From NCBI GenBank assembly GCA_907165275.2, contig OU015672.1:6368501-6432500 (forward strand): a stretch of DNA of 64,000 nt. The letters are read 5' to 3'. Below, in pieces: positions 61,846 to 64,000 of this stretch (positions are counted from its first letter, which is position 1; each line of letters begins with the position of its first letter). The position numbers and the translations under genes are program-made. The DNA comes from Zygaena filipendulae. Its lineage: Eukaryota > Arthropoda > Insecta > Lepidoptera > Zygaenidae. The notes under the pieces are model-generated. The model ran no database searches, had not been told where the DNA came from, and saw nothing but the letters and a program-made list of their open reading frames with translations.

Positions 61846-62577
61846 TTTTTTCTTCTATTATGGCAGGCAAAAGCAGTCGTGAGAAGTATGCTGAACGGTA
61901 GCCAAACGTTCGATTCCCGCCATTCCCTTTCGTCCCTTTTATCGCGCGCGTTGTCGGTAGAACAATGACATTCCCTTGCTTGAAGCGTATCAACACAACC
62001 ATCTCGAGCGCACGTGTGCTCATCCTTACCACTCACAGTGCCATCTTAAATTTTAAAACTAAACCCTATCTCTCATTGTTTTAGGGTGCAATATAACTTT
62101 TGACTCTATATTAAACTTGAATGTTTCAAAATTGAACTTTACTGCTGGTAGTTTTATGGACCTACAACTTGGTGTTCGGTTAAGTTTGTTTTAAAATATT
62201 GTGCATTTGGGCACGTCCATGCACCCTCACGTTCGGTCGGCTCCAGGGCTTCTAGATGCTAGGTGTCGGTTATGAATTTTAAATAGATAGGTCTTCACGC
62301 GTGGTCTCACGTCTGTTGCAACGGAAATACTGACAGAAAATATTATGTTACTTGTCTAATAAAAAAAATGCGTATAATATCGGTGTGTACGTATGTGTGT
62401 GCACAAGCGAATTTTTTATGAACACATACTTTATTTTTATTTTATTTATTATAGGTACAATACTATACAATAGGTAAAAATTTATACAACAGGTACTTAA
62501 GAGAGTATAGAGAATAAAAGAGATTCGCTTACGTTAACATTTGACACATATCTAATCGTAATAGATATCCTTAATAT

Positions 62578-62741
62578 TATAAATGCAGCCAAATTGAGTT
62601 TGTGTGTTTGTTACGCTCTCACGCCTAACTGCTCAATCATCATTGCATAATACACTTTGTCAAAGGGACAGAAAAGGACATAGGGTGCTTTTCATCCCGG
62701 AATTCCCGCGGGAACTTTAAAATTAATGCGGGCAAAACTAG
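62578..62741 (+). mobile_element. Non-autonomous Helitron, group B
   Basis: TCCTTAATATTATAAATGCA to GCGGGCAAAACTAG, flanked by A and T. The spacer between hairpin and CTAG is shorter than in other copies. Confidence 0.6.
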
Positions 62742-63127
62742 TTTAATATAAACCTTGCGAGTTATTGAAAATTCTAACAAAAAATCCTAAGAGAAGCCGT
62801 GACAACGGTCGCTATAACACTCACAATCAGTTTAAATTAAACCTTTACATATTCCAGCAAAACCGATTTTGAATTTTTTTTTTGTTCCGACAAAACGCGT
62901 TACTCACAAAATAAGAATTTTTATTGAAATCGACGGAGAAAAGATAGCTAAATCTCATATCTAAATCTTCAAAGATTCATATCTAAAAACCCGCAACCAA
63001 ACCAAACATGATGCAATTTACAATGACAATATACATAAGTATAGTATATCTTAAAGCAGTTAATAATGTCCGTACCAATACATAAATACGATATGAGAAA
63101 TTCTTCATAGCCAAGTGAACGAGTGGT

Positions 63128-63200
63128 CGCGTGGAAATATCTTGAATTTTAACTGCACCGTCCGGGAGTGAACCCGCGATCCCCGCCAACTATTCCTGCC
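63128..63200 (-). mobile_element. Possible tRNA-like SINE fragment
   Basis: On the - strand GGATCGCGGGTTCACTCCCG has a B-box form (GGTTCACTCC). No convincing A box is seen upstream, so this is weak. Confidence 0.25.
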
Positions 63201-63333
63201 GCATTGTGATTTGTGACCGTTAGGTACGTTGTACTCGCACCATTGTAATGTAGGTATTATTATGGGCTATAATATCTATGATATGGGGAGGCGTCCACGT
63301 TTTGTCCGTATGGAGTTATTTCTGCCTGCTTCA

Positions 63334-63544
63334 TCTATACATATAAAATGCTTTGTCCTGAATGACTGATGGATCAACGCACAGCCTAAACCGCTGATCG
63401 TAGAGACCTGAAACTTGGAGGGTGTGGTTTTTGTATGACGTAGGCATCCGATGAGAAAGGATTTTTGAAAATTCACCTGTTTGTATGAAACAATACCGCG
63501 GGAATTTCGAAATTATCGCGGGTGAAACCGCGCGGGACAGCTAG
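63334..63544 (+). mobile_element. Helitron, group C
   Basis: TCTATACATATAAAATGCTT to GCGCGGGACAGCTAG, flanked by A (63333) and T (63545). Pair of the copy at 34.7 kb in opposite orientation. Confidence 0.7.
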
Positions 63545-63934
63545 TCTGTCTACAAACTCTTCGTACCGGGATAGTACCTATGTTAAGTTCTATTTCTAGA
63601 TCTAAATAACCTATGATTACACAAACATACCAAATAGCTGTTTGGCTCGGTTCCACCTACGTAAATTTTAGGACTCTCAAGAAATCTTCATTCTGGAATA
63701 AAAGTATCCATGTTACTTAGGAACACTGCAGCTTCCTACCAGCGAAAGAAACTCCTATAGTAAAAACGTGCAAAACAAAACTGATGTTTATTTTTTTTCT
63801 GCAGGACGGATTTTGAAAAAAGAAAGAATTCTTAATATAAAACAATGCAAGGAGCTCGGTCAACTCTTGGGCAGCATTAGATCCAAACCCTGTCAATCTC
63901 CTTTAGACCAGAAAATTTCATCACATCTTTTATT

Positions 63935-64000
63935 TGGACGCAGATGAGCAATAACATGTTAACCCACAAAATTAAGTTATTGATACAGAACGATTTATTG
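63935..64000 (-). mobile_element. TGGAC-end MITE cut by the window end
   Basis: TGGACGCAGATGAGCAATAA followed by the family's AACATGTTAACCCACAAAAT; continues past 64000. Confidence 0.7.

Larger units (their letters stand above)
59216..62577. other. No host gene recognised 3' of the LINE
   Basis: AT-rich sequence with a pentamer-tailed LINE end at 61.1 kb and the foldback element at 61.7 kb. The open frames are short and without domains. Confidence 0.35.

Overview
The window looks like a stretch of a lepidopteran (moth or butterfly) genome. It is AT-rich, has spliced genes with GT-AG introns, and is crowded with short mobile elements whose ends (a 3' CTAG after a CGCGG/CCGCG hairpin, inserted between A and T) are typical of non-autonomous Helitrons in Lepidoptera. 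I see no bacterial-style operons, no CRISPR array and no rRNA or complete tRNA gene.

Only three host genes can be supported. (1) A small two-coding-exon gene on the + strand (1464-1550 and 4494-4601) encodes a 64-residue RAMP4/SERP-type tail-anchored ER protein. (2) A multi-exon gene on the - strand spans at least 10682-25080, with four coding exons joined here by splice sites and reading phase; its 5' end is not seen. It encodes at least 928 residues: a folded N-terminal part that may be a CABIT (Themis/GAREM-like) domain, and a long charged, serine-rich tail ending in tyrosine motifs. RAMP4 and this gene converge on the interval 4.6-10.7 kb. (3) Inside the 10.7-kb third visible intron of gene 2, on the same strand, sits an intronless 206-codon nucleoredoxin/tryparedoxin-like gene (14939-15559) that has lost the catalytic CxxC.

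The rest is mostly transposable-element debris. 25-56 kb is a gene-poor accumulation of Helitrons, foldback MITEs and LINE 3' ends. A 5'-truncated non-LTR retrotransposon with an intact 697-codon reverse-transcriptase frame lies at 56974-59067 and ends in a TTA microsatellite. Several small-element families could be delimited from internal comparison: at least four Helitron groups that share one 3' terminus but have different 5' ends; a ~236-bp MITE with TGGAC termini (five to six copies); a PIF/Harbinger-like foldback MITE with TTA target duplications (four copies); a ~320-bp TIR element (37.3, 47.2 and 53.0 kb); a repeat at 35.5 and 48.7 kb with only three differences in about 265 bases; tRNA-derived SINEs; and a MITE inserted inside another MITE at 53.75-54.16 kb.

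No complete new molecular system is evident. The observations most worth following are the redox-dead thioredoxin-fold gene nested in the putative adaptor gene, the Helitron 3'-end sharing, the nested MITE pair, and the foldback elements that share a GC-rich CTCGGG-type centre.
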